DNA of 64,000 bases, from contig JBBRPH010000021.1 of the NCBI GenBank assembly GCA_038228295.1, positions 1 to 64,000 of the forward strand, read 5' to 3'. The notes beneath the pieces are model-generated. The model did not search any database and was not told where the DNA came from. It saw only the letters and a list, made by a program, of their open reading frames with translations. Both the position numbers and the translations under genes were made by a program. The stretch is from JAICKM01 sp038228295. GTDB taxonomy: Bacteria > Chloroflexota > Chloroflexia > QHBQ01 > JAICKM01. This document shows positions 40,456-49,735 of this stretch, one piece after another (position 1 is the stretch's first letter; the number at the start of each line of letters is the position of its first letter).

Positions 40456-41898
40456 ATGAATGATAACCGTGGTAAAACTGTCCTGAGCCTGCTGGTGACA
40501 CTGGGGCTGCTTTTCGCGTTTGGCTTAGGCGCGCTCAGCACTTATGTGTTGTTGCCGAGCCAGGGCGGGATTCGCGTGCCCGATAGCGGTAGCGGCGATT
40601 TACCGACCGTCGTCGGCAACGCCCAGACTCCGCAAGCGGGAGGAGCGCGGGTCACCGCCACGCCATCCAAGAACCTTAATGATCAGATGAAGAGCTTTTA
40701 CGACGTGCTGGATCTGATCAACAAAGAATCGTACTATCGGCCCGCCGATCAGCAGAAGTTGGTCTATGGGGCGATCCAGGGCATGATGGGCGCGGTCGGT
40801 GACGACTACACACGCTACGAAACGCCACAACAGGCATCCGATACCAACCAGCAGATGGCGGGCGAGACCTTTGCCGGCGTGGGGCTGTATGTCGAAACGG
40901 TGGATAACCTACCCACCGTGGCCGGCCCGATCCCCAACACGCCCGCCGCACACGCCGGCTTGCGCGCGCACGATATTCTCGCCAAAGTAGACGGGCGGGA
41001 CATCACCAAATTGCCGCTTGACGGGGTGGTGCAATTGATTCGCGGCCCGGCAGGCAGCAAGGTGCGGCTGACCATTGTGCGCAGCGGGCAAGCGCCGTTC
41101 GATGTGGAACTGACACGGGCGATTATCAACGTGCCGCAGGTGGCGACCGAGATTCGTCCGGACGGCGTGGCCGTGCTGACGGTCAGCATCTTCGGCGAAA
41201 AGACGACCGAGCAACTAGACGCAGGCATTCGCCAAGCTAAAGACCAGCACGCAAAGGGCATCATCCTCGATCTCCGCAACAACGGGGGCGGCTTCGTTAC
41301 CGATGCCCAGCAGATGATCGGCCGCTTCATTTCGCCCGAAATGGGCAAAAAGTTTAACGATGTGGCGCTCTATTACTCCTATTCACGCGACGGCAGCAAC
41401 GAAAAGGCACAGCAGATCATCCGCGACGGCGAGAGTGTCTACGATGTGCCGCTGGTGGTGCTGGTCAACGGCGGCACGGCTAGTGCCTCGGAGATCACGT
41501 CGGGTGCACTATCCGACTACGGGCGGGCGATCCTGATCGGCGAGCAGACCTTCGGCAAGGGATCGGTGCAAAATGTGCATCAACTAGCCGATGGATCGAG
41601 CGCACGCATCACCATCGCGCACTGGCTATCGCCAGCTAAGCGCGACATCAACCCGCGCCCGACCGCGACCGCCGTGCCGAGCGCGACCGCAACTGCGCTG
41701 CCTACTCTGACCCCCACGCCGGCTGTTAGCCCGACGGCGCTGCCGCCGGGTATCACGCCCACCGCCGTGCCGCCACCGGTGAAGCGTGACCGTGGCATCA
41801 CACCCGATATTGAACTGATCCGCACTGACGAAGACTTCAGCAAAGGACGCGACCCGCAGCTTGATCGGGGGGTGCAATATCTACTGACAGGTAAGTAG
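40456..41898 (+). CDS. S41-family carboxy-terminal processing protease (CtpA-like) with a Pro/Thr-rich insertion
   Basis: A 480-residue protein. GGAGGG precedes the ATG; an upstream in-frame start at 40399 is unlikely. A signal-anchor helix (residues 9-33) leads to a PDZ domain (about 135-220; GVGLYVETVDNLPTVAGPIP) and the S41 domain with the Ser-Lys dyad in NGGTASASEITSGAL and GEQTFGKGSVQ. It trims C-termini of extracytoplasmic proteins. Between ITIAHWLSPAKRDIN and GITPDIEL, which are adjacent in ordinary CtpA proteins, lies an unusual insertion of about 45 Pro/Thr/Ala-rich residues (PTATAVPSATATALPTLTP). Confidence 0.92.
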   Translation: MNDNRGKTVLSLLVTLGLLFAFGLGALSTYVLLPSQGGIRVPDSGSGDLPTVVGNAQTPQAGGARVTATPSKNLNDQMKSFYDVLDLINKESYYRPADQQKLVYGAIQGMMGAVGDDYTRYETPQQASDTNQQMAGETFAGVGLYVETVDNLPTVAGPIPNTPAAHAGLRAHDILAKVDGRDITKLPLDGVVQLIRGPAGSKVRLTIVRSGQAPFDVELTRAIINVPQVATEIRPDGVAVLTVSIFGEKTTEQLDAGIRQAKDQHAKGIILDLRNNGGGFVTDAQQMIGRFISPEMGKKFNDVALYYSYSRDGSNEKAQQIIRDGESVYDVPLVVLVNGGTASASEITSGALSDYGRAILIGEQTFGKGSVQNVHQLADGSSARITIAHWLSPAKRDINPRPTATAVPSATATALPTLTPTPAVSPTALPPGITPTAVPPPVKRDRGITPDIELIRTDEDFSKGRDPQLDRGVQYLLTGK

Positions 41899-42136
41899 GT
41901 CGTATCGCATAATCTATAAGGCGCAGAGTGGGCGGGGCGGCGGTGGGCACCCTGCCCACTCCACTGCACAGATGCAGAACTCTGGAGCGCTACGGTTCTG
42001 GGCGGGCAGCCCTTAACGATAAGGTTGTGATAAGGTATACTACAGCAGACGAGCCCTTGTTACGCGAAGTCTCCGCTAGACAGGCACGTTGGACCTGTGC
42101 TACACTGCGGCGGACAGCGTCGGGAAAGGGTCGGCC

Positions 42137-43117
42137 ATGACAAACACCATTACATGCGCGCGTTGTGGCGCACAAAATCCAGCAGATGCGCGCTATTGTG
42201 ATCAGTGTTCACTGCCGTTGCAGGCGCAGACCCTGCCGGCCCAGGTGCCACAGCCGGCGGCGCCGTTCGTATCGCGTCCGCCGCCGCCGCCTACACCGGG
42301 CCTAAGCGTGCCGCTCCCACCCATACCCTTGCCCACAGAACGGCCGGCCGGCGCAACGTTGCAAGTCGCGAACAGCAAGCCGCAAGCGGGCGGGCCGCCC
42401 GTGCTGTTGATCGGCGCAGCGGTTGTGCTGTTGGTGGTGTTTCTGGTGGGCGGGGGTATTTTGTTGGGCGGAACGATGGCGAACGGAGCGCCCCCGACTG
42501 CGGGACCAACCCCCAATCTGCAAGCGACGATTGCCGAGATGATGCACGCGCAAGCGACGCAGCAGGCGTTGAATGTACCCGCCGGTCCCTCAGTTACGCC
42601 GCTAGCCACGAGCAAGGTCCCAACCCAGGCACCAACGCTGCCGGCCCCGCAACCGGCGACGCTAGCGCCGACGCAAGTAGCAACAGTTGCGCCGACTGCG
42701 GTCCCCCCGCCGGCCGCCACGGCAGCACCGGTGGTGGCGACAGTCGCGCCGGCTACACCGACACCGAACGGTCCCACGCCGACGGCCGTCACCGTCATCA
42801 CCCTGACGATGAACGCGCTCGGCGGGTCAGGCGAACACGGCACCGCAGTATTGACTGAGGAATACGACCTCGGCACCCGCATTGTGATCCAACTGAGCGG
42901 TGCGCCCACCGTGCCGCAACCGGCACACATTCACCTGGGCACCTGCGACAACATTGCCCCCAAGCCCAGCTACCCGCTCAAAAACGTGGTTAATGGGCGC
43001 TCCGAAACCTTGCTGCCCATTAGCTTCAGCGAACTCCACAAGGGCGTGTATCTGATCAACGTCCACACCTCGGAGACTCTGCTGGAACCGTATGTTGCGT
43101 GCGGCGAAATTCGCTGA
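42137..43117 (+). CDS. Zinc-ribbon / membrane-helix protein with an extracytoplasmic HIHLGTC domain, paralogue 1
   Basis: A 326-residue protein. The N-terminal cytoplasmic zinc ribbon is CARCGAQNPADARYCDQCSLPL. A Pro-rich linker is followed by one membrane helix (about 83-108), a long Ala/Pro/Thr linker, and a C-terminal all-beta domain with AHIHLGTCDN, SYPLKNVVNGRSETL and INVHTSETLLEPYVACGEI. The last pattern (two His, two Cys, CHRD/CuZn-SOD-like layout) is known to me from uncharacterised secreted actinobacterial and Chloroflexi proteins; metal binding is plausible. The ATG at 42137 is used because the ribbon starts directly after it. A paralogue follows 30 bp later. Confidence 0.75.
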   Translation: MTNTITCARCGAQNPADARYCDQCSLPLQAQTLPAQVPQPAAPFVSRPPPPPTPGLSVPLPPIPLPTERPAGATLQVANSKPQAGGPPVLLIGAAVVLLVVFLVGGGILLGGTMANGAPPTAGPTPNLQATIAEMMHAQATQQALNVPAGPSVTPLATSKVPTQAPTLPAPQPATLAPTQVATVAPTAVPPPAATAAPVVATVAPATPTPNGPTPTAVTVITLTMNALGGSGEHGTAVLTEEYDLGTRIVIQLSGAPTVPQPAHIHLGTCDNIAPKPSYPLKNVVNGRSETLLPISFSELHKGVYLINVHTSETLLEPYVACGEIR

Positions 43118-43147
43118 CGATACCCTGCTAGAAAGGCTTTGCGCGTC

Positions 43148-44158
43148 ATGTCGGACACTCTCATCTGCCCCCACTGCCGGGCCGCCAATCCAGTGGGGTC
43201 GCTCTATTGTGATCAATGTTCGTTGCCCTTGCGCGAAAGCACAACCCTGAACACTCAGCCCAAAAGTCCACTAGGTACGCCCGGCCCCCGCTCCGTCGCC
43301 CCGCCACTGAACACCGCCGGTGCGCCCCCGCCTGGCACTGCTAGTGCCCCACTGAACACCGCCGGTGCGCCCCCGCCCGGCACTGCTAGTGCGCCCCCGC
43401 CGCCGCCGCTGGTGCCGCCGCCCACTACGGCAGCGCGCCTAACAGCGGCGCAAGCGACGGCCGCCACGACCACGCACTCTGGACCGCCCATGATGCTGAT
43501 CGGGGGGGCCGTGGTCGCGTTAGTAGTGTTCCTGGTCGGCATGGGGATACTACTAGGCGGCGCGCTCAATACACCGGCGGCTCCGGCTACGCCCAACTTG
43601 GCCGCGATCATCCAGTTCGCGGTGGGCGCGGAGTCCACCCGGCAGGCCGCCCAAATCCAGGCGACGTTGGTAGCCTTCCCGGCCGGCGGCCGCGACTCGG
43701 CCCGCGCGAGCGCCGTGGCGTTGGCCGTGGCGACAGTGGATGCAGGCGGGGTCGCGCCACCGACCGCCACCGCCGTGCCGGCCGCCGCGACTGCGGCGGC
43801 GGCTGCCACCATCCCGCCCCCGGCCGCGCCGGCCGCAATCACTGTGCCGTTGGGAGAACTCAATCATTCCGGCGAAAGCGGCACCGCAGTGATCACGGAC
43901 GAGTTTGACCACGGCACGCGCATCGTACTCCAACTGACCGGCGCGCCCAGCGGCACGCAACCGGCGCACATCCACCTCGGCACGTGCGATAACGTCGCAC
44001 CCAAACCGAGCTTCCCGCTCAAAAATGTGGTCAACGGGCGCTCTGATACATTGCTGTCGGTACCCTTCGATGAAATCCGCAAGGGCGCCTATCTGATCAA
44101 CATTCACACGTCGCCCACCCGCCTAGAACCCTACGTATCCTGCGGCGTGATTCCCTAG
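43148..44158 (+). CDS. Zinc-ribbon / membrane-helix protein with an extracytoplasmic HIHLGTC domain, paralogue 2
   Basis: A 336-residue paralogue of the preceding gene with the same order: ribbon CPHCRAANPVGSLYCDQCSL, Pro-rich linker, membrane helix, Ala-rich linker, C-terminal domain (AHIHLGTCDNVAPKPSFPLK, INIHTSPTRLEPYVSCGVI). The first linker contains an exact tandem repeat of LNTAGAPPPGTASAP. The two C-terminal domains are much more alike than the linkers, so the folded parts are under selection. One transcript is likely. Function unknown; the ribbon inside and the domain outside suggest signal transfer or anchoring. Confidence 0.75.
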   Translation: MSDTLICPHCRAANPVGSLYCDQCSLPLRESTTLNTQPKSPLGTPGPRSVAPPLNTAGAPPPGTASAPLNTAGAPPPGTASAPPPPPLVPPPTTAARLTAAQATAATTTHSGPPMMLIGGAVVALVVFLVGMGILLGGALNTPAAPATPNLAAIIQFAVGAESTRQAAQIQATLVAFPAGGRDSARASAVALAVATVDAGGVAPPTATAVPAAATAAAAATIPPPAAPAAITVPLGELNHSGESGTAVITDEFDHGTRIVLQLTGAPSGTQPAHIHLGTCDNVAPKPSFPLKNVVNGRSDTLLSVPFDEIRKGAYLINIHTSPTRLEPYVSCGVIP

Positions 44159-44171
44159 CCCACTTCACCCC

Positions 44172-47060
44172 CTACCTGCGCCGTCTGCGCTGCGGCCAAG
44201 CGACTAGCCCCAGCAGCCCCAGTCCTGTGCCGGCGGTGATCACCGCGCCCCAAGCAAATCCGACCGGCCGGTAGCGGAACTGCACGCTGTGTGCGCCCGC
44301 CGGCAGATAAACGCCACGCAACAGGTGATCGGCGGTCAGGATCGGCGTGGGGTGCCCATCCACCGTCGCTTCCCAGCCGGGGAACGCCTGGTCGGCCAGG
44401 ATCAGCACGCTCGCCGCCGGGCTATCGGTGTTCAGCAGCACCGCTTCGGGCGCATATTGCGCGATAGTCACATGATCGTCGCGCGCCAACGGCGTAGCGG
44501 CGGGCAGCGGCTGATCGGCGGCTAGTGGCGCTGCGAGCATGACCGTGCCGGCGCGATCAAAGGCCGGCGTCGCCAAGCGGGACAGTTGGGCTACCCCACT
44601 CGGCTCCACCGCCAGGCGATGCGCGAGCCAAGCACGCGGCAACACCTGCCTATTCTCGTAGACGCTCCATCCATCTTTGCCGCCATTCCAGACCGGTTGG
44701 AACCGCGTTTTGGTGGGATCCAGCAGCGCGCCCGTGCGGAACATGAGGTCGCCGGGCACAGGCTGCCCATCGTTGTAGCGCGTGCCCTGCGGGTAGGAAT
44801 CGCGTTCGCTATAGGCCAGCGTGCCGGCCCGACCCGTGACTGCGGTGGAGGCTTCGAGGTAAAAGTAGAAGGTGCGCCCTTTAGCGGCGCGGATGGGCGG
44901 GAACTGGAAGATCCACCAGTGCAGATTGCTGAGGCGCGCACTATCTACCGTGCGCGTAACCAGGTCGGTGAGGGCCGCAGGATCGGCCTTGAGGTGAAAC
45001 ACCAGCGGTCCGCTCAGCCGGTGGAGGTAAGTCGCGCCCAACACCTGCACCTCGGCCAAGCTATCGCTCGTGGCGACAAAGGTCTGCCCCACCTGATGCG
45101 GGCCACGGATCTCACCGACAAACCCCCCGCCGGCCTCTTGGCGTTGATCTAACAAATAGTTTGGGTCACTGTCTGCCGAAGCCGGCAGATAACGCACGTT
45201 GAACAGATCCAGCAACGGCGATTGCAAGGCATGGAACGGGGCGAAGCCGCCGCCGCTCCGTAGCGGATCAATGCTCAAGGCCGCTTCATGGTAGCCGAGC
45301 GGCTCCAATGCGTCGTATCCGCCTAGATTAGCGAGGCCATAGAGCAGGTTGGTATTGGGCATCAGAGCCCAGTCGGTGGCGGCGTAGCGGAACAAGCCCG
45401 GCTGCGCGCGCAGAAAATGGGTCATCGGCGTCGGTGGGTAATAAGCGGCGCGCGCCACAGTGGAGTTATAATCGCTATGCGCTTGCCAGAGATCCGCTCC
45501 CGTCAGCAGCAGCAACGCGATCCAGCCGACCCGCGCCCCCAGGGGGCGCGTCCGCCCCAGCGCGATCACCGCCGCCAACCCCCCGCCCGACGCTAGCAAC
45601 AAGAACGCAGTGCGGAGCAGCGCCGCATTCCACGTCGCTAACGCCGCTGTTTGGCCGGCGGGTAAGAGGAACACCGCAGATGCGTTCAGCCAGGGGTAGG
45701 CAATACCGATAAGAGCCGACAGGCCGCTAGTCACCGCTAGAAGTGCCAATACTCCTTGTCGGCGCGCGCTCAGCCGGATGAGGAGCGCCTCGGCCCCTAA
45801 CGCGGCTAACAAGGCCAGTACGAATTGCACCAGCAACACTAAACGTCCCGTCGCCGTCACCTGCATCAAGGGAATCAGACGAGTAAGCGGACGAATCACC
45901 GGCCAACCATAGGCGGTGCCTAACGCCAACACCGCTAATATACCTCCGAGCAAGGCCAAGCGACGTTGATACCGAGTGGGGGTCAGGAAGGCAAAAGGTG
46001 CAAGTAGCCACGGTAGCAGGCCGCAGTAGCTGTTCATCTCGTTGTAGTTTGCCACCCTATCCCACCAGTTATGTCGGGCATCGTTACCAAATAGGTCGGG
46101 ACTAAAGGTGGTGGCGAAGTAGCGAAAGGGGTAGCCGCCATCCACAGCACCGATTTGGCCGTGCGCTGCCCCGGCCGCGCTTTGGTTCAGGTACTCGATG
46201 AACGGCCCTAGTTGGATGGCCGCCAGGGCGGCACCCAAGCCGTAGGCGGCGCCCCATAACGCCAAGCGCCCCACGAAGGTCGCCGGCCGGCGCGACGCCG
46301 CCTGCCAGGCCGCGAACAGCGCAAACAGTCCGGTGCCCAACGCCAGTTGGTAGGCGGTTTCGGGGTGCCCAGCGACGAGGGTCAGCGCCACCACGCCGGC
46401 GAGGGCCGCCAGGGGACGCGGACCGGGGCGGGCCATTAGCCGGGCGGTCGTCCACCAAAGCCAGGGCAGCCATACCGCGACCGCGCTGTGCGGCCACAGC
46501 AGCCAATTGCTGAGGAACGCGCTAAAGGTAAAGGTCAGCACGGCTAAGGCTGCCGCTAACGGGCGTACCCGTAACGTATCGCGCGCCAGCACATACATCC
46601 CCAACGCGGCTACCAACAGCTTGAGCCAGGCGCGCACGGTCAGCATCGCCGGGTCGGGCCACAGCAGGTAGGGCCAGTTCAGTGGGTAAAACACGGCCGA
46701 TTGCATATTGCCGATAAACGGCGCGCCGAGCATATTATTGGGCTGCCAGAGCGGCCAGGCACCCGCGTGCAGGCGTTGCGCGGCATAGGCCAGCTACGGT
46801 TCAAACTGCAACACGCTATCCGACAGCAACAGATTGCCCGGCTGCGTCCAACCGCTAGGAGGCTGCACTTGCCACGGCGGATAATTGTACAGCAAATCGG
46901 CGGGCGACAAGATACGCCCACTCAGCAGAGCCGGCGCCAGGAACAGCGATACGGCCAGCACACACAGCACCCCCGCCACGCCCAACTCGCGCCACGTCAG
47001 GGGAGCAAACGAGGTCAGCGGGGGGCGGGAGTCCGCTGCAATCAATTCAGGGGTCGTCAA
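44172..47060 (-). pseudogene. YfhO-family membrane protein interrupted by one in-frame TAG
   Basis: The full frame is 962 codons from ATG 47060 (MTTPELIAADSRPPL) to 44172. At 46796-46794 a TAG interrupts FEP-stop-LAYAAQRL with no frame change. The paralogue at 47192 and the sense of the peptide suggest an original Trp (TGG). Downstream the frame is fully open (MLGAPFIGNMQSAVFYPL onwards). It has about 13 helices, YfhO/GT-C-like, with a beta-sandwich module at 45120-44735 shared with the 4039 gene, and a C-terminal PGWEATVDG domain typical of YfhO. YfhO proteins in Firmicutes glycosylate lipoteichoic acid; the role here is unknown. A start at 46733 would lack the first 109 residues, including the first helix and loop. 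Confidence 0.8.
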
Positions 47061-47090
47061 CAGGCACTCTCCTCTTTGCTAACGCAGGTC

Positions 47091-47096
47091 ATTATA
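47091..47096 (-). promoter_or_regulatory. -10 box (TATAAT) of the minus-strand YfhO gene
   Basis: GCTATAATGACC on the minus strand lies 30 bp upstream of the ATG at 47060, back to back with the plus-strand promoter at 47123. Confidence 0.45.
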
Positions 47097-47122
47097 GCAT
47101 AGCGGTACCGACGTAGCCGACT

Positions 47123-47151
47123 TTGACAACCGCCTGCAAATCAGCTATGGT
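47123..47151 (+). promoter_or_regulatory. Promoter of the plus-strand YfhO gene
   Basis: TTGACA (47123-47128), a 17-bp spacer and TATGGT (47146-47151): a perfect -35 with near-consensus -10, 40 bp before the start codon. Confidence 0.7.
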
Positions 47152-47191
47152 GTGCAAGGCTACGCTGACTCACAACTAGGGGGTTATAGTA

Positions 47192-49735
47192 TTGTTCCAC
47201 GGCTTCACAGAGGGGCTTTATCACTTGTGGCGCACGCCGCTGCGCCGAACCGACAGCCTGGCTGCCGGGTTGTTGCTGCTGCTGGCGCTGCTGTTCCAGG
47301 CACCCGGCTTGCTGCCGGGGCGCGTCGCGGCTCCCATGGATCAAGTGCTTACCTTCGCGCCCTGGCACGCCTATCATCCGGAGAGTACTCCGCGCCAGCT
47401 CGGTGGCGATCTGTTGCTACAGCAACTGCCCTGGCGGCATTGGATGCAGCAGGAACTGGCGACCGGTCGCTTTCCGCTGTGGGCTGCGGCTCCCGCAGGC
47501 GGTATGCCGCTATTCGCTAATATGCAGGCCGGTGTGTTATACCCACTTCACCTGCTGTGGATCTTGTTGCCGCTCGGCGTGGGGCTGGGACTAATCATGG
47601 CCCTCAAGTTATGGTTGGCGGGACTGGGAATGTGGGGCTTCTTGCGCGCCCTCGGTCTCCATCCGGCAGCTGTGTTGCTTGCCGCTCTCAGCTTCGAGTT
47701 TTCGGCCTCGATGGTCAACTGGCTGTCCTGGAACCTATCCGGGGTGTATCTCTTGTTACCCTGGTTTGCCTGGGCAACGTATGCTTGGTGTGTAACCGCC
47801 TGCCGCCCGGCACTCGCCGGCTTGGCAGTCCTCACGGCCTGCAGCATTTTCGGTGGACATCCCGAAACCATGTTTATTGTCGGCGTAGTTACGGCGCTGT
47901 GGGCAGGCGGTTTAATCCTCAGCAGCGCGCCGCGACAGTGGGGCCGGCAAATCGCCGGCTTGACGGGGGCAGCAGCGCTCGGCTTAGCATTGGGGGCCAT
48001 CCAATTACTACCTTTCCTGCAAGTACTCCCTTTAACCGGCAAGCAACGTGCCAATCAGCCGGAAACGACAGCCCTGCTGCATCTGGATCCGGTACAACTA
48101 TTGGACTGGGCACTACCCCACTCCTGGGGATATACCCCGGATAGTGTACTAGCGCTTAATCTGATCGGGTTCACGGAAGCAAACGGCTATATCGGTTTAG
48201 TGGGGTTGCTAGGCGTGGGCCTAGCGTGTCTGGCCGCGCTACGCCGTCGTCTAGCCTTCCGTTTGGCGCTGCCGTGGATAGTCATCACTGTGGTCGCAGG
48301 ACTGGTAGCCTATGACGATCACATCGGCTATGCCATCCGGCTATTACCCGGCTTTAATCAGAGCATTAACGTGCGCTGGGTGATCGTGCCGGCTGCTAGC
48401 CTGTCCATTCTCAGCGCATTTGGCTGGGATTGGCTGGCCCGCCACGCCGGCGCGCGGCTCACGCGCACCGGCACCGGCCGACTCACCGGCGCGGGGTTGG
48501 TGCTGTTCATCGAAGGCCTACTGCTTACAGGTAGCCACCTAGCGGGCCTACTTCCGTTGCCTAGTCCGATGGAGAAAATGGGTCCGTGGCTGGCGGAAAA
48601 TGACAGCTACCGCGTCTATTGGGCAGTTTGGGCAGGCAGTATCCTGTTAATGGTGTTGGGGCTGGTTGCGCTCTGGCAAGGAAGCCGCCGGCTGCACCGA
48701 CTTGCCCCTACTTTGCTGTGCGGAGTTGTGATCTTGGATCTGTGGCGTTTGCTGCTGCCCATCAACGGCACTGCGCCCACCGATCAATACTTCCCCTCCA
48801 CCCCGTTTCTCCGCCAACTCCAGGATCAAATCCCCTCGCCGGAGCGGTTTCTCATCCAGGGTAACGCGCTACCGTCGAACACGGCACTGGTGTACGGCTT
48901 ACGGGATTGGCGGGTACAAGACCCGATGCTGACCTACCGCGCCCAGCAGGCGGCCTTCGCCGTGAGTCCCGGTCTGACCACCAATACATGGAACCAATAC
49001 AATATGTTTATGCAGGACATCAACTTCCCCGTGGCGACCATGCTCGGCATCCGCTACTTTGTGCTACCGGTGCCCGCCGAGGCCGGCGACTTCGGCGACC
49101 CGGCCGACAACCCGCCGCCCATCAGCCGCCTGGCCTACAAAGACGGACTGAGCTTGTGGCGGGCCGATGGGGTGCCGGGCTTCGCCTATCTCAGTGATAA
49201 GGTGCAAGTCTTGCCCAACCCAGCGGCCGTGCTGGCGGCGCTCCAGCAGGTAACATGGAGGGATGCCCGCGCCTACAAAGCCCTGGTCGAAGGCCCGCCG
49301 GAGAACGTCGCGGCGATCCACGCCGGCTCCGCCGTCGGACCGCCGGGCCAGGTGACAGTGCAGGAATACCTGCCCGGCCACATCCGGCTTACTATTGCCG
49401 CCGAACGGCCCAGCTTGCTGGTGATCAGCGAAAGCTGGTATCCCGGTTGGCGCGCCTTACTCAATGGGCAGGACGTGCCTATTTTGCGCGCCAATTACCT
49501 GTCGCAAGGCGTGGTCGTGCCGGCGGGCGCCGGCACGTTGGTGCTGGACTATGTGCCCGATGCCTTTCGCTACGGCGCGCTGCTAAGTGGGGTTGCTACA
49601 CTAGGGTTGGCCCTCCTGGCCCTATGGGCTTGGCGTGTGCGGCTACCGCGCCGTTTACCCGTTCAGCAGCGGCCAGACCAACCAAAGGATGCTGTAGGCG
49701 TTGACGGCGAACAGACTCAGCGCGACGGCGGGTAG
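47192..49735 (+). CDS. YfhO-family polytopic membrane protein (intact)
   Basis: An 847-residue protein starting at TTG 47192. About 13-14 helices. The first extracytoplasmic loop has PMDQVLTFAPWHAYHPE and LLLQQLPWRHWMQQELATGR, then FPLWAAAPAGGMPLFANMQA, the YfhO/DUF6044-like pattern. The long C-terminal extracytoplasmic domain ends in WYPGWRALLNGQDVPILRAN and a final helix. These proteins are GT-C-fold glycosyltransferases or relatives that act on polyprenyl-phosphate sugars. It diverges from its broken paralogue. Its last 81 bp overlap the 3' end of the DUF2142 gene on the other strand. Confidence 0.82.
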   Translation: MFHGFTEGLYHLWRTPLRRTDSLAAGLLLLLALLFQAPGLLPGRVAAPMDQVLTFAPWHAYHPESTPRQLGGDLLLQQLPWRHWMQQELATGRFPLWAAAPAGGMPLFANMQAGVLYPLHLLWILLPLGVGLGLIMALKLWLAGLGMWGFLRALGLHPAAVLLAALSFEFSASMVNWLSWNLSGVYLLLPWFAWATYAWCVTACRPALAGLAVLTACSIFGGHPETMFIVGVVTALWAGGLILSSAPRQWGRQIAGLTGAAALGLALGAIQLLPFLQVLPLTGKQRANQPETTALLHLDPVQLLDWALPHSWGYTPDSVLALNLIGFTEANGYIGLVGLLGVGLACLAALRRRLAFRLALPWIVITVVAGLVAYDDHIGYAIRLLPGFNQSINVRWVIVPAASLSILSAFGWDWLARHAGARLTRTGTGRLTGAGLVLFIEGLLLTGSHLAGLLPLPSPMEKMGPWLAENDSYRVYWAVWAGSILLMVLGLVALWQGSRRLHRLAPTLLCGVVILDLWRLLLPINGTAPTDQYFPSTPFLRQLQDQIPSPERFLIQGNALPSNTALVYGLRDWRVQDPMLTYRAQQAAFAVSPGLTTNTWNQYNMFMQDINFPVATMLGIRYFVLPVPAEAGDFGDPADNPPPISRLAYKDGLSLWRADGVPGFAYLSDKVQVLPNPAAVLAALQQVTWRDARAYKALVEGPPENVAAIHAGSAVGPPGQVTVQEYLPGHIRLTIAAERPSLLVISESWYPGWRALLNGQDVPILRANYLSQGVVVPAGAGTLVLDYVPDAFRYGALLSGVATLGLALLALWAWRVRLPRRLPVQQRPDQPKDAVGVDGEQTQRDGG

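Noticed and set aside
42202..42930. A 242-codon minus-strand frame opposite the zinc-ribbon gene
   Set aside because: Gly/Val/Ala low-complexity shadow of the Pro/Ala/Thr linker.
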